64,000 nucleotides of DNA from Bog-473 sp963763575 (GTDB lineage: Bacteria; Actinomycetota; Acidimicrobiia; Acidimicrobiales; RAAP-2). The stretch's first letter is position 1, and each line of letters opens with the position of its first letter. Below are positions 29,398 through 39,435 of the stretch, in pieces. The notes under the pieces were generated by a model that ran no database searches, was not told the origin of the DNA, and saw only the letters and a list, made by a program, of their open reading frames with translations. The stretch is from assembly GCA_963763575.1 (NCBI GenBank), contig CAVXPD010000019.1:214915-278914 (forward strand). The letters run 5' to 3'. Position numbers and translations under genes: made by a program.

Positions 29398-30425
29398 CGA
29401 CGACGGCCAGCCTCTTGGCCCGGGTCGGCGCGTTGGAGCTCGCCAACCCCGTCATGACCGCGTCGGGGACGTCGGGCCACGGCACGGAACTGGCCGACTA
29501 CGGCGCGCTGGACGCACTGGGCGCCGTGGTCGTGAAGTCGCTGTCCGTGGATCCGTGGCCCGGGAACCCGGCGCCGCGGGTGCATCAGGTCGGCGGGGGC
29601 ATGCTCAACAGCGTCGGTCTACAAGGTCCGGGTCTGGCGGCGTGGGCCGCCGAGGAGCTGCCGGCGCTGCAGGCGTCGGGCGCGCGGGTGGTCGTGAGCA
29701 TCTGGGGCCGGAGCGTGACCGACTTCGGGCGCGCCGCCGAGATCGTGGCGGGGTTCGCCGGCTCGGACTCGGGCCGCTGCATCGTCGCGCTCGAGGTCAA
29801 CGTGAGCTGTCCGAACGTCGAGGACCGATCGCGCATGTTTGCCCACTCCGCGGACGCGACGGCGCGTGTCATGGCGGCCGCGTCGTGCGGCCTGCCCCGG
29901 TGGGCCAAGCTCAGCCCCAACGTGCCGGACGTCACAGAGATCGCCGCCGGGGCGTTGGAGGGAGGCGCCGACGGCTTGACGCTCGTGAACACGCTCCTCG
30001 GGCTGGCCCTCGACACCGAGTCGGGCCGTCCGGTTCTCGGCGCCGGGGGCGGCGGGCTCTCCGGGGCACCGGTGCACCCGGTGGCGGTCCGGGCGGTGTG
30101 GGAGTGCCGTGCCGCGTTCCCCGACGTGCCGATCGTCGGGGTGGGTGGCGTCGCGACCGGGCGCGACGCGGTCGAGCTCCTGCTCGCGGGTGCGGACGCC
30201 GTTCAGGTGGGTACCGCCACGTTCCGTGACCCGAGGGCGCCCTGGAAGGTGCTCCACCAGCTCGGTCGCTGGTGTGACACCCATCACACGAGCGTGTCGG
30301 AGATCCGAGCCGGCGTACGCAGCCGCGTGGCACCCGAGGGTGCTGCGATGGCGGGGCAGACGGCGGGCGGCGCAGCGGCCGGGCCGCCGTCCCCGTCGCG
30401 CCACGAGGGGAGGGAAGATGGCTGA
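29394..30425 (+). CDS. pyrD: Dihydroorotate dehydrogenase, class 1B-like catalytic subunit
   Basis: 343 residues of the TIM-barrel family. It oxidises dihydroorotate to orotate on FMN. VMTASGTSGHGTEL, NSVGLQGPGL and LEVNVSCPNVED with the catalytic Cys are typical of cytosolic class 1 enzymes; the class 2 membrane-attachment helices are missing. VGVGGVATGRDAVELLLAGADAVQVGTA is the phosphate-binding end. Class 1B enzymes normally pair with the Fe-S flavoprotein PyrK to pass electrons to NAD, and no pyrK is seen in the window. The last 30 residues are low-complexity. GTG overlaps the carB stop; the 3' end overlaps pyrF by 8 bp. Confidence 0.92.
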
Positions 30426-31257
30426 GAGCTTCGGCGACCGGGTGGCGGAGGCGGTGCGAACGACAGGGCCGCTCTGCGCGGGGATCGACCCGTCACGCGT
30501 GCTGTTGTCGGCATGGGGCCTGAGCGACGACGCGGTGGGGCTGCGCGCGTTCTGCGATGCGTGCGTGAAAGGGTTCGCCGGCGCGGTCGGTGTGATCAAG
30601 CCACAGGTCGCGTTCTTCGAGCGCCACGGCTCCGCCGGCCTGGCGGAGCTCGAACGGCTGATCGCTGCGGCGCACGCGGCGGGATTGATCGTGATCGTGG
30701 ACGCCAAGCGCGGCGACATCGACACGACCGCAGAGGCCTACGCGGACGCCTGGCTCGGTGACGCGAGCCCGCTCGCGGCGGACGCGGTCACCGTGCACGC
30801 GTACCTCGGACTTGGTGCGCTGGCGCCGATGATCCGGCTCGCCGGCGCGAGCGGGCGCGGGGTCATTGTGGTCGCCCGCAGCTCGAACCCCGAGGGCCGT
30901 GCCCTGCAGGAGGCCATGGCCGCGAGCGGCGCCTCGGTCGAGGACATGCTCCTCGGTGAGATCGCTGCCCTCAACGCGTCACCCGACGTGCCGACCGGAA
31001 CGGTGGGAGCGGTGGTCGGAGCGACCCTGCCGTCGTCGCGCTTCGAGTTATCCCAGCTCAGAGGCGTAATTTTGGCACCGGGGCTCGGAACACAAGGGGC
31101 AGGCCCCGCCGACGTGGCGGCACGGTTCGCCGGCTGTCCGCCCGGCACAGTGCTGCCGAGCACCTCCCGCGGGTTGCTCGTCCACGGTCCCCACCCCGAG
31201 GAGCTCGGGCGCCAGGCGCGGGAGCTGTCCCGCGAGCTGGCGGCGCTGATGGGCTGA
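30418..31257 (+). CDS. pyrF: Orotidine-5'-phosphate decarboxylase, type 2
   Basis: 279 residues, the longer type 2 form found in actinobacteria. It converts OMP to UMP, the last step of the pathway. CAGIDPSRVLLSAWGL, KPQVAFFERHG and the catalytic VDAKRGDIDTTAEAYADAWL are present. ATG at 30418 has a GGGGAGGG ribosome binding site and overlaps the pyrD end by 8 bp. It is the last pyrimidine gene in this run; with pyrB, pyrC, carA, carB and pyrD the pathway to UMP is complete in one block. Confidence 0.95.
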   Translation: MAESFGDRVAEAVRTTGPLCAGIDPSRVLLSAWGLSDDAVGLRAFCDACVKGFAGAVGVIKPQVAFFERHGSAGLAELERLIAAAHAAGLIVIVDAKRGDIDTTAEAYADAWLGDASPLAADAVTVHAYLGLGALAPMIRLAGASGRGVIVVARSSNPEGRALQEAMAASGASVEDMLLGEIAALNASPDVPTGTVGAVVGATLPSSRFELSQLRGVILAPGLGTQGAGPADVAARFAGCPPGTVLPSTSRGLLVHGPHPEELGRQARELSRELAALMG

Positions 31258-31295
31258 AACGGGAAAAAGGGTATGAACGCTCCTGGCAGGGGCGC

Positions 31296-31301
31296 TATCG
31301 T
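31296..31301 (+). promoter_or_regulatory. -10 element of probable leaderless mihF promoter
   Basis: TATCGT ends 7 nt before the ATG at 31309, with no Shine-Dalgarno sequence in between, suggesting a separate leaderless promoter after pyrF. It favours 31309 over the in-frame ATG at 31273. Confidence 0.45.
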
Positions 31302-31308
31302 CTCGCCC

Positions 31309-31626
31309 ATGCCGCAACCTCCCGCACTCACCCCCGAGCAGCGCGCCGCTGCGCTCGAAAAGGCTGCCAAGGTTCGCCGTGAGCGGGCCGAGGTCAAAGA
31401 CAAGCTGAAGATGGGCTCGTTGTCGCTGGCGGATCTCCTCACTCAGGCGGACACCAACGAGACGATCGGCAAGATGAAAGTTGTGTCGGTGCTCGAATCC
31501 CTGCCTGGCCTGGGCAAGGTGAAGGCCCGGCGCCTCATGGAGACCGTCGGAATCAGTGACAGCCGGCGGCTGCAGGGGCTCGGCGCCAAGCAGCGCGACG
31601 CGCTGCTCAAAGAGACTGCACACTGA
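31309..31626 (+). CDS. mihF: Integration host factor, actinobacterial type (mIHF)
   Basis: 105 residues. A helical N-terminus (LTPEQRAAALEKAAKVRRERAEVKDKLK) leads into a helix-two-turn-helix DNA-binding domain, LESLPGLGKVKARRLMETVGIS. This nucleoid protein is restricted to actinobacteria, bends DNA and was first found as a host factor for mycobacteriophage integration. Its position between pyrF and gmk is a conserved actinobacterial arrangement. ATG at 31309 matches the usual N-terminus; an in-frame ATG at 31273 would add 12 atypical residues. Confidence 0.95.
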   Translation: MPQPPALTPEQRAAALEKAAKVRRERAEVKDKLKMGSLSLADLLTQADTNETIGKMKVVSVLESLPGLGKVKARRLMETVGISDSRRLQGLGAKQRDALLKETAH

Positions 31627-31654
31627 ACCCCACACGGGCGAGCCTCGTATCTTC

Positions 31655-32215
31655 GTGCTCATCGGCCCCGGCGGGGCCGGCAAGGGCACACTCGCCGGGG
31701 CGCTCGTCGCCGACAACCCGAACCTCTGGCTGAGCCGCAGCTGGACCACCCGCGCGCCGCGGCCGGGTGAACGTGAGCGCGACGCCTACGTCTTCGTCGA
31801 CCGCGCCGCCTTCGAGGAGGCCGCTGCGGCTGGGCGCTTCTTCGAGTGGGCCGAGGTCCTGGACTACCTCATGGGAACACCCGTCCCGGACCCGCCGCCG
31901 GGTGCCGACGTGCTGCTCGAGATCGACGTGCAAGGGGCCGAACAGGTGCTCGCCCGGCGGCCCGACGCCACCGTGATCCTGTTGCTCCCGCCCTCACCCG
32001 AGGTGCAGGTGGCTCGGCTCAGGGCTCGCGGCGACGACGAGGCGTACATCCGACGGCGCGTCGAGCTCGGCGAGGCCGAAGTGGTGCGGGGGGCGAAAAT
32101 CGCAGCTCACACGGTGGTCAACGAGGACGTCGACCAGGCCCTGACCGAGCTGACGGCTATAGTTGAAGGTGTCCGTTCGGCTGCCCCCTGCGCCGCGAAC
32201 CCGGAGGAACCCTGA
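31655..32215 (+). CDS. gmk: Guanylate kinase
   Basis: About 186 residues from GTG at 31655. The P-loop is GPGGAGKGT; SRSWTTRAPRPGERERDAYVFVD is the GMP-binding signature; LEIDVQGAEQV follows. It phosphorylates GMP to GDP. The start is unsure: family members begin with the strand IFVLIGPGG, and the codons for RIF lie just upstream of this GTG, with the frame open back to 31556 inside mihF. No ATG, GTG or TTG lies between 31556 and 31655, so a rare start codon or a long overlap is possible. The usual Tyr-Tyr-Gly-Thr segment of the GMP site reads LMGTP here, an uncommon change. The stop overlaps the rpoZ ATG by one base. Confidence 0.88.
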   Translation: MLIGPGGAGKGTLAGALVADNPNLWLSRSWTTRAPRPGERERDAYVFVDRAAFEEAAAAGRFFEWAEVLDYLMGTPVPDPPPGADVLLEIDVQGAEQVLARRPDATVILLLPPSPEVQVARLRARGDDEAYIRRRVELGEAEVVRGAKIAAHTVVNEDVDQALTELTAIVEGVRSAAPCAANPEEP

Positions 32216-32601
32216 TGGCCCAAGGCCGCCACACGCTCATGGACCCGCCTATCGAGGAGTTGCTCGACAAGGTTGACTCGAAGTTCACCCTGGTCGCGCT
32301 GGGCTCGGCCCGCGCCCGGCAGGTGAACTCGTACTACAACAGCCTCGGCGAGGGCCTGGGCAAGGTCGTCCCGCCCCAGGTGGCATCCGTGTCCGGCAAG
32401 CCGGTGTCGATCGCCTTCGAGGAGATCGCGGCGGGAAAGGCCACCTTCACCCGATCCGACCCGGAAGAGGAGGCGGCCCTGGCGGCGGCGGCCGCCGACG
32501 CCGCCGAGGCCGGGCTGCTCGGCGAGGGCGAGGGCGAGGTCCAGGTCGAGGCCACGGTCGAGACGCTCGACGTCGGGGACGAGGACCCGACCGCGAGCTA
32601 G
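32215..32601 (+). CDS. rpoZ: RNA polymerase omega subunit
   Basis: 128 residues. The omega core reads MDPPIEELLDKVDSKFTLVALGSARARQVNSYYNSLGEG, matching the actinobacterial form, followed by PVSIAFEEIAAGKATF. The last 50 residues are an acidic Glu/Ala-rich tail (EEEAALAAAAADAAEAG) beyond the usual end. Omega helps assemble beta-prime into the polymerase core. A GGAGGAAC ribosome binding site precedes the ATG, which overlaps the gmk stop (TGATG). Confidence 0.92.
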   Translation: MAQGRHTLMDPPIEELLDKVDSKFTLVALGSARARQVNSYYNSLGEGLGKVVPPQVASVSGKPVSIAFEEIAAGKATFTRSDPEEEAALAAAAADAAEAGLLGEGEGEVQVEATVETLDVGDEDPTAS

Positions 32602-32631
32602 GCAAGCAGGAAGGCACGGCGCACCCTGCCG

Positions 32632-33881
32632 ATGGCCGACGACCTGCGGCTCGAGGAGGCTTCGGTGCGGCCGCCCCGCGTGGTGCTGGGCGTATGCGGC
32701 GGGATCGCCGCGTACAAGGCGGTCGAGGTCTGCCGGCGGCTCGTCGACGCCGGAGTGCACGTCACCCCTGTGCTGACCGAAGACGCCACGCGCTTCGTCG
32801 GCGCGCTGACCTTCTCGGCGTTGGCGTCCGAGCCGGCCCAGTTGTCGCTGTGGGACGGAGCCTCGCCGATCCCGCACACCCAATTGGGTCAGCGAGCCGA
32901 CCTGATCGTCGTGGCCCCCGCGACCGCACACACCATCGCCCGCTACGCCGCCGGTCTCTCCGACGACCTCCTCGCCGCGACGTTGCTGGCCACCAGAGCG
33001 CCCGTGATCGTGTGCCCCGCCATGCACACCGAGATGTGGGAGCACGCGTCGGTGCGCGACAACCTGGCCACACTCGAGCGCCGCGGCGTCGAGATCGTGC
33101 CGCCCGAGAGCGGCCGTCTCGCCGGCGGTGACTCCGGTGAGGGCCGGCTGGCCGACCCGGCGCTGATCGTGGCGCGGGTGCTCGACCGCTTGGGACGGAC
33201 GAACCGACGTGACCTCGAAGGCCTGCGCGTGGTGGTCAGCGCCGGTGGGACCCGCGAGCCCTTGGACCCCGTGCGCTTCATCACCAACCGGTCGTCGGGC
33301 AAGCAGGGCCATGCCCTCGCCGTGGCGGCGGCGCGCCGCGGCGCCGCGGTCACGCTCGTCACGTCGTCGCCGTTGCGGTTGCCTGCCGACGTGGTGGGGT
33401 CGGTCACCCGCGTCGACGTGGAGACGGCTGCGGACATGGAGCGGGCCATGGGCGCGTCGGCGGCGGGGGCGGCCGTGGTCGTGATGGCCGCCGCGGTGGC
33501 GGATTTTCGCCCGAAGGCCTCGGCCGAGACGAAGCTCTCCAAGGAGGACGGCCTCCCCGAGCTCGTGTTGGAGCCGACGCCAGACATCCTGGCCGGCCTC
33601 GCCAAGCGGCGCGAGCCGGGCCAGGTGATCGTCGGATTCGCCGCCGAGACCCACGAAGCCCTCGACAGAGGACGGCGCAAGCTGGAGCGCAAGGGGGTCG
33701 ACCTCCTGGTCGTGAACGACGTGAGCGCACCGGGCGCAGGGTTCGACCACGACACGAATGCCGTGGTGATCCTCGGCGCAGACGGGAGTATCACAGAGGT
33801 CCCGCTGACCTCGAAAGATGCAGTGGCGGAGGCGGTATTGGATAGGGTGATCGATCACCTCGACGAGAAGCGGAGCAGGAC

Positions 33882-33885
<4 letters not shown>
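32632..33885 (+). CDS. coaBC: Bifunctional phosphopantothenoylcysteine decarboxylase / phosphopantothenate-cysteine ligase
   Basis: 417 residues. The N-terminal CoaC flavoprotein domain has VVLGVCGGIAAYKAVEVCRR, PATAHTIARYAAGL and VCPAMHTEMWEH; the C-terminal CoaB domain has VSAGGTREPLDPVRFITNRSSGKQG and VMAAAVADFRPK. Together they turn 4'-phosphopantothenate and cysteine into 4'-phosphopantetheine for coenzyme A. It follows rpoZ by 30 bp, as in many actinobacteria, and overlaps metK by GTGA. Confidence 0.95.
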
Positions 33886-35072
<1,187 letters not shown>

Positions 35073-35125
35073 GCGCCCGGCCGCTTCCCTGAGGGGGGAG
35101 GCGGCACCCCGATGACCGGCACGCC

Positions 35126-37009
35126 ATGACGCCCACCGGCTCGGCGGTCGCGCGCGCCACGCAGAGGGTGCGGGTGCGCACCGAGGTGGCCGCACTCACC
35201 AAGACACTCGACTACACCGTCCCGTCTGCGTGGGAGCACGACGTCCGGGTCGGCACGCGGGTGCGGGTCCCGCTTCACGGGCGCACGGTACGGGGCTGGG
35301 TGGTGGACGACGTGCTCGACGGCACACGTCCCGAGGTCGAGGTCCTGCCGCTGAAGTCGTGGCTGGGGTGGGGGCCGCCAGCGGCCGTGGTGGAATTGGC
35401 CGAGTGGGCGGCCTGGCGCTGGGCCGGGTCGGTGCCGTTCTTCCTCCGCACGGCGTCGCCGGACACCATCGTGCGCGCGCTGCCCCGGACGCCGGAGCTG
35501 GACGTGGCGTCGACAGCGGCGAGCCGCGGCGACGGAGAAGGACCAGAGCGGTTCTGGGACGAGGCGGTCGCCCGAGCCGGACCCACCATGGTCCGCTTGG
35601 CCCCGACGGTCGATCAGCTCGATCTGGTGTTGTCGGTGGTGACGAACGAGCGCGTGCGGGACCGGGCCGGCAGCGTCGTCGTGCTGGTTCCCTCGACGGC
35701 CTGGGTCGAGCGGCTCGTCGCCCGACTGGTTCGCCGCGGGATCCCGGCCACGGCAGCGTGGGACGAGGCGCGGGCGGGGTGGCCCGTCGTGGTCGGGAGC
35801 CGGGCCGGCGCCTGGGCCCCGGTGCCGCGACTGGCCGCCGCCGTCGTGCTCGACGCGCACGACGCCGCCTACCGGGAAGAGAGCACGCCGACCTACAGCG
35901 GCGTGGACGTGGTGATGGAGCGGGCTCGTCGCGAGGGCGCGCCCTGTCTCCTGGTCTCGCCGGTCCCGCCTGTGGCGTTGTCCGCCACTGACGACCTGGT
36001 GACGGTCGCCGCCCCGGCGCCCGAGGAACGAGCGGGCTGGCCGACGCTCGAACGAGTCGACCGCCGGGGCGCCGACCCGCGGACGGGTTTGTTCTCCGAG
36101 GAGTTCGTTCGTCTGGCCCGATCGGTGATCGACGACGCGCACGCGGTGGGGGAGCGCGGTCCACTTGTCTGCGTCTACAACCGGACCGGCGGGGCACGCG
36201 TGCTGGCGTGCCGGCACTGCGGGGAGCTGGCCGCCTGCGCGCATTGCGGTGCGGCGGTGGCACGACCGCGCGACGAGGAGTTGCTGCGCTGTCCGCGCTG
36301 CGGCGAAACGCGCCCCGTCGTGTGCGCCCACTGTGGCCGCTTGCGGTTCAAGACGTTGCGCGTCGGCGTGAGCCGGCTGCGCGAGGAGCTCGCGGCGCTG
36401 CTCGGGGTGGCCGTGGGCGAGGTGGCCGGACCGTCGACGCGCCGTGAGGACCACGACGACGTCCCCCCGACGCCGGTGCTCATCGGGACCGAGGCCGTGT
36501 TGCACCGGGTGCGGCGGGCCGCCGCCGTCGTTTTTCTCGACGTCGACCTGCATCTGCTCGCCCCGCGGCTGACGGCCACCGAGGACACACTGGCGCTGAT
36601 GGTCCGCGCCGGACGACTGGTCGGGGCACGGCCAGCGGGGCCGCCCTGGGCGCGGGTCTTGGTCCAGACGCGCGTGCCCGAGCACCCCGTCCTGGCTGCA
36701 CTGGCGCTCGGGGAGCCGTCGCCGGTGCTCGCGGCGGAGGCGGACCTCCGCCGCGAGTCCGGCCTGCCGCCGTTCTCGGCGCTCGCGTTGGTCTCCGGCG
36801 CGCTCGGCGCCTCATATGCAGCCGCCCTCACCGAGGCGCTCAGGACGGAGTCGGCCGCGAGCGGAGCGCCGGTCACCGTGTCGCCGCTCGACGAGGGTCG
36901 CTTTCTCGTCCACGCGCCCGGGCACAAGCCCCTGTGCGACCTCCTCGCCGCCGTGGCGCGCCCGCCCGGGCGCGGGCTGCGCGTCGAGGTCGACCCGCCC
37001 ACTCTCTGA
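35126..37009 (+). CDS. priA: PriA-like primosomal protein N', ATPase motifs lost
   Basis: 627 residues. The N-terminal 3'-DNA-binding domain (LDYTVPSAWEHDVRVGTRVRVPLHGRTVRGWVV) and the C-terminal part with eight zinc-binding Cys (CRHCGELAACAHC, CPRCGETRPVVCAHC) are clear. The helicase core is degenerate: no Walker A GxGKT is found, and the DEEH box reads LDAHDAAYREE. Actinobacterial PriA proteins are known to lack the critical ATPase motifs, so this is a lineage trait and not a local defect. A structural role in replication restart is inferred. It is shorter than E. coli PriA (732 residues). It lies between metK and def/fmt, the usual actinobacterial order. Confidence 0.88.
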   Translation: MTPTGSAVARATQRVRVRTEVAALTKTLDYTVPSAWEHDVRVGTRVRVPLHGRTVRGWVVDDVLDGTRPEVEVLPLKSWLGWGPPAAVVELAEWAAWRWAGSVPFFLRTASPDTIVRALPRTPELDVASTAASRGDGEGPERFWDEAVARAGPTMVRLAPTVDQLDLVLSVVTNERVRDRAGSVVVLVPSTAWVERLVARLVRRGIPATAAWDEARAGWPVVVGSRAGAWAPVPRLAAAVVLDAHDAAYREESTPTYSGVDVVMERARREGAPCLLVSPVPPVALSATDDLVTVAAPAPEERAGWPTLERVDRRGADPRTGLFSEEFVRLARSVIDDAHAVGERGPLVCVYNRTGGARVLACRHCGELAACAHCGAAVARPRDEELLRCPRCGETRPVVCAHCGRLRFKTLRVGVSRLREELAALLGVAVGEVAGPSTRREDHDDVPPTPVLIGTEAVLHRVRRAAAVVFLDVDLHLLAPRLTATEDTLALMVRAGRLVGARPAGPPWARVLVQTRVPEHPVLAALALGEPSPVLAAEADLRRESGLPPFSALALVSGALGASYAAALTEALRTESAASGAPVTVSPLDEGRFLVHAPGHKPLCDLLAAVARPPGRGLRVEVDPPTL

Positions 37010-37043
37010 GCCGATCCGCCGGTCGGAACCGGTGGTGCGCCGG

Positions 37044-37049
37044 TAACAT
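37044..37049 (+). promoter_or_regulatory. -10 element of probable leaderless def promoter
   Basis: TAACAT ends 6 nt before the ATG at 37056, consistent with transcription starting at the initiation codon. Confidence 0.5.
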
Positions 37050-37055
37050 GGAGCG

Positions 37056-37589
37056 ATGCCCGGTCTCACCATCCGCCAGTACGGCGACCCCGTGCTGAAG
37101 GAGCGCACGCGCGAAGTCGAGAACATCGACGCCGCCGTCGCGACCCTGGTCGAGTCGATGATCGAGACGATGTACGCCGCCCCGGGGACGGGTCTCGCGG
37201 CCAACCAAATCGGGGTGCAGCGCCGCATCTTCGTGTACGACGTGGGCGACGGTGCGCGTCCCGTCATCAACCCGCGCATCGTCGAGAGCGACGGGGAGTG
37301 GGTCTACGACGAGGGCTGTCTCTCGGTGCCCGGCCTGAGTTGGGAGATCATCCGGCCGAACGCGGTGCACCTCGTGGGCCTCGACCTCGACGGCAACGAG
37401 ATCTCCGTTGAGGCCACGGAGCTCGAGGGCCGGGTGTTCCAGCACGAGCTCGACCACCTCGACGGGATCCTGCTCGTCGAACGGCTGGACGAGGACCAGC
37501 GCAAGGAGGCGCTGAAGATCCTGCGCAGCCGCACGCTTGACCTCCCGGCGGGCGACCCCGACGGGCTCTCGAACCTCTTCACGCGTTAG
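37056..37589 (+). CDS. def: Peptide deformylase
   Basis: 177 residues. It removes the formyl group from nascent proteins at the ribosome. All three motifs are present: GTGLAANQIGV, EGCLSVPG with the metal Cys, and QHELDHLDG with the two metal His and catalytic Glu. The C-terminal helix extends about 25 residues past motif III. It has its own leaderless-type promoter and is followed after 132 bp by fmt, which adds the formyl group it removes. Confidence 0.96.
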   Translation: MPGLTIRQYGDPVLKERTREVENIDAAVATLVESMIETMYAAPGTGLAANQIGVQRRIFVYDVGDGARPVINPRIVESDGEWVYDEGCLSVPGLSWEIIRPNAVHLVGLDLDGNEISVEATELEGRVFQHELDHLDGILLVERLDEDQRKEALKILRSRTLDLPAGDPDGLSNLFTR

Positions 37590-37709
37590 ACCCGGAACTC
37601 CCGAGGGCGGCGGCTCCTCTTCGAGCGTCGAGCCACCGCGCGTCCCACGCCCGCCGCGACGGGTTGGACGTGCCGATGCGCGCCCACCATCCCGATCGCG
37701 CCGTTGCCC

Positions 37710-37715
37710 TACGGT
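37710..37715 (+). promoter_or_regulatory. -10 element of probable leaderless fmt promoter
   Basis: TACGGT ends 6 nt before the ATG at 37722. The 132-bp def-fmt gap otherwise contains no recognisable feature. Confidence 0.45.
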
Positions 37716-37721
37716 CTACCA

Positions 37722-38609
37722 ATGGCCCGCCTCGCCTACCTCGGCACCCCGGAGATGGCGGTGGCGCCCCTCCGTGCCCTCGTCGAGGCCGGGCACGACG
37801 TCGCGCTGTGTGTGACCAGACCCGATCGCCGGCGCGGGCGGGGAGGGCACACGACGCCGAGCCCGGTCAAGGAGGCCGCGCGCGAGTTGGGGATTCCGGT
37901 CACCGACGACATGGACGAACTCGGCCGGGCGAACGTCGAGCTCGCCGTGGTCGTGGCCTTCGGCCGGATCATTCCGTCACGCCTGCTCGAGCTGGTGCCG
38001 ATGGTCAACGTGCACTTCTCTCTCCTGCCCCGTTGGCGCGGCGCCGCTCCGGTCGAGCGGGCCATCCTCGCCGGAGACCGTGAGACCGGCGTGTCCCTGA
38101 TGAAGGTCGAAGCGGGGCTCGATACCGGCGACGTCTACGCCGTTCGCACCGTCCCGATGGACGACGAGATCACTCTGGCGGAGTTGCGGGTGCGCCTCGT
38201 CGACGTCGCGTGCGAGTTGCTCGTCGACGTCCTCAAGAACGGCGTGGCCGGGTTGCCCGAACCCGAGCCGCAGCGCGGCGAGCCCACGATCGCCGAGAAG
38301 GTCACCAAGGAGGACCTCCATCTCGACTGGTCCCGTTCCGCCGTCGAGGTCAACCGGGTCGTGCGTCTCGGGCACGCCTGGACGACCTTCCGAGGCAAGC
38401 GTGTCGCCGTCCTCGACGCGGCGGTGGCTCCCGACCCGCCCGCGAGTGACGGTCGCCGACCCGGTTCGCTCGCGGGAGCGCTGGTCACGACGGGTGATGG
38501 CTCTCTGGAGTTGCGCCGGGTCCAGCCCGAGAGCCGTTCGCCCATGTCAGCTGACGAGTGGCTGCGCGGGGTGCGGCCCATGGACGGCGAGCGTCTCGGG
38601 ACGGACTAG
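37722..38609 (+). CDS. fmt: Methionyl-tRNA formyltransferase
   Basis: 295 residues. It formylates initiator Met-tRNA using 10-formyl-THF. LAYLGTPEMAVAPLRAL at the N-terminus, VVVAFGRIIP, NVHFSLLPRWRGAAPVERAIL with the catalytic Asn-His, and GLDTGDV with the Asp are in the usual order, followed by the C-terminal OB-like tRNA-binding domain. ATG at 37722 places the first strand at residue 3. A methyltransferase gene starts 2 bp after its stop. Confidence 0.95.
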   Translation: MARLAYLGTPEMAVAPLRALVEAGHDVALCVTRPDRRRGRGGHTTPSPVKEAARELGIPVTDDMDELGRANVELAVVVAFGRIIPSRLLELVPMVNVHFSLLPRWRGAAPVERAILAGDRETGVSLMKVEAGLDTGDVYAVRTVPMDDEITLAELRVRLVDVACELLVDVLKNGVAGLPEPEPQRGEPTIAEKVTKEDLHLDWSRSAVEVNRVVRLGHAWTTFRGKRVAVLDAAVAPDPPASDGRRPGSLAGALVTTGDGSLELRRVQPESRSPMSADEWLRGVRPMDGERLGTD

Positions 38610-38611
38610 AC

Positions 38612-39418
38612 ATGAGGCCGGTGACCGTGACTCCGATCGACGGGTGGAGCCCGACTCAATACGAGCGGTTCCGTTCGGAACGTCAACAGCCCTTTGACGA
38701 CCTCCTCTTGCTGTGCCACCCGGTGCCCGGCGGACGCGTCGTCGACCTCGGATGCGGGACGGGCGACCTCACCAAGCTCCTGCACGAGGAGATGGAGGCG
38801 AAGGAGACGATCGGCATCGACTCCTCGCCGGCGATGTTGTCGCGCGCCCAGTCGGCCTACGGCGACGTACCTGGACTCTCGTTCAAACAAGGCGACATCG
38901 CCAGCTGGCTCGACGAGGGGCTCGATCTGGTGTGCGCGAACGCGTCGCTCCAATGGGTCGACGATCACCTCAACCTGTTGGCGCGGATGCGGACCGCGTT
39001 GGGGCCGGACGGGCAGATTGCGTTCCAGGTGCCGGCCAACTACCGGCACCCGTCGCACGTGTTGGCGCACGCCGTGGCCAACGAGCCGCCCTTCATCGAC
39101 GCCCTCTACGGGGACGTCCCCGAGGACCGGGGCCGCTTCGTCCTCTCGCCCGAGCTCTACGCCGATCTCCTCTACGAACTGGGCGCAAAGGACCAGATCG
39201 TGCGCATGGAGGTCTACGGCCACGAGCTCGAGTCCACCGGCGAGGTCGTCGAATGGGTCATGGGCACCCTGTTGACGCCCTATCGCAAGCAGCTCAACCC
39301 CGAATTGTTCGATGCCTTCGTGGAGCGATACCGCGAACGGTTGATCGAGGAGCTGGGGGAACGCGAGCCGTACTTCTACGGGTTCAAGCGCATCCTGTGC
39401 TGGGCCCGCTTCGCCTGA
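38612..39418 (+). CDS. tam: Class I SAM methyltransferase, trans-aconitate 2-methyltransferase-like
   Basis: 268 residues. The SAM-binding motif I is VVDLGCGTGDLTKLL, with GIDSSPAMLSRA as motif II and DLVCANASLQWVDDH as the post-I region. The WSPTQYERFRSERQQPFDDLL opening and NYRHPSHVLAHAVA match the Tam family, which methylates trans-aconitate to relieve aconitase inhibition. Substrate is inferred from overall similarity only. ATG at 38612 lies 2 bp after the fmt stop, so it is probably co-transcribed with fmt and rpe. Confidence 0.82.
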   Translation: MRPVTVTPIDGWSPTQYERFRSERQQPFDDLLLLCHPVPGGRVVDLGCGTGDLTKLLHEEMEAKETIGIDSSPAMLSRAQSAYGDVPGLSFKQGDIASWLDEGLDLVCANASLQWVDDHLNLLARMRTALGPDGQIAFQVPANYRHPSHVLAHAVANEPPFIDALYGDVPEDRGRFVLSPELYADLLYELGAKDQIVRMEVYGHELESTGEVVEWVMGTLLTPYRKQLNPELFDAFVERYRERLIEELGEREPYFYGFKRILCWARFA

Positions 39419-39435
39419 GCGGCGGCGCCGTTCCC

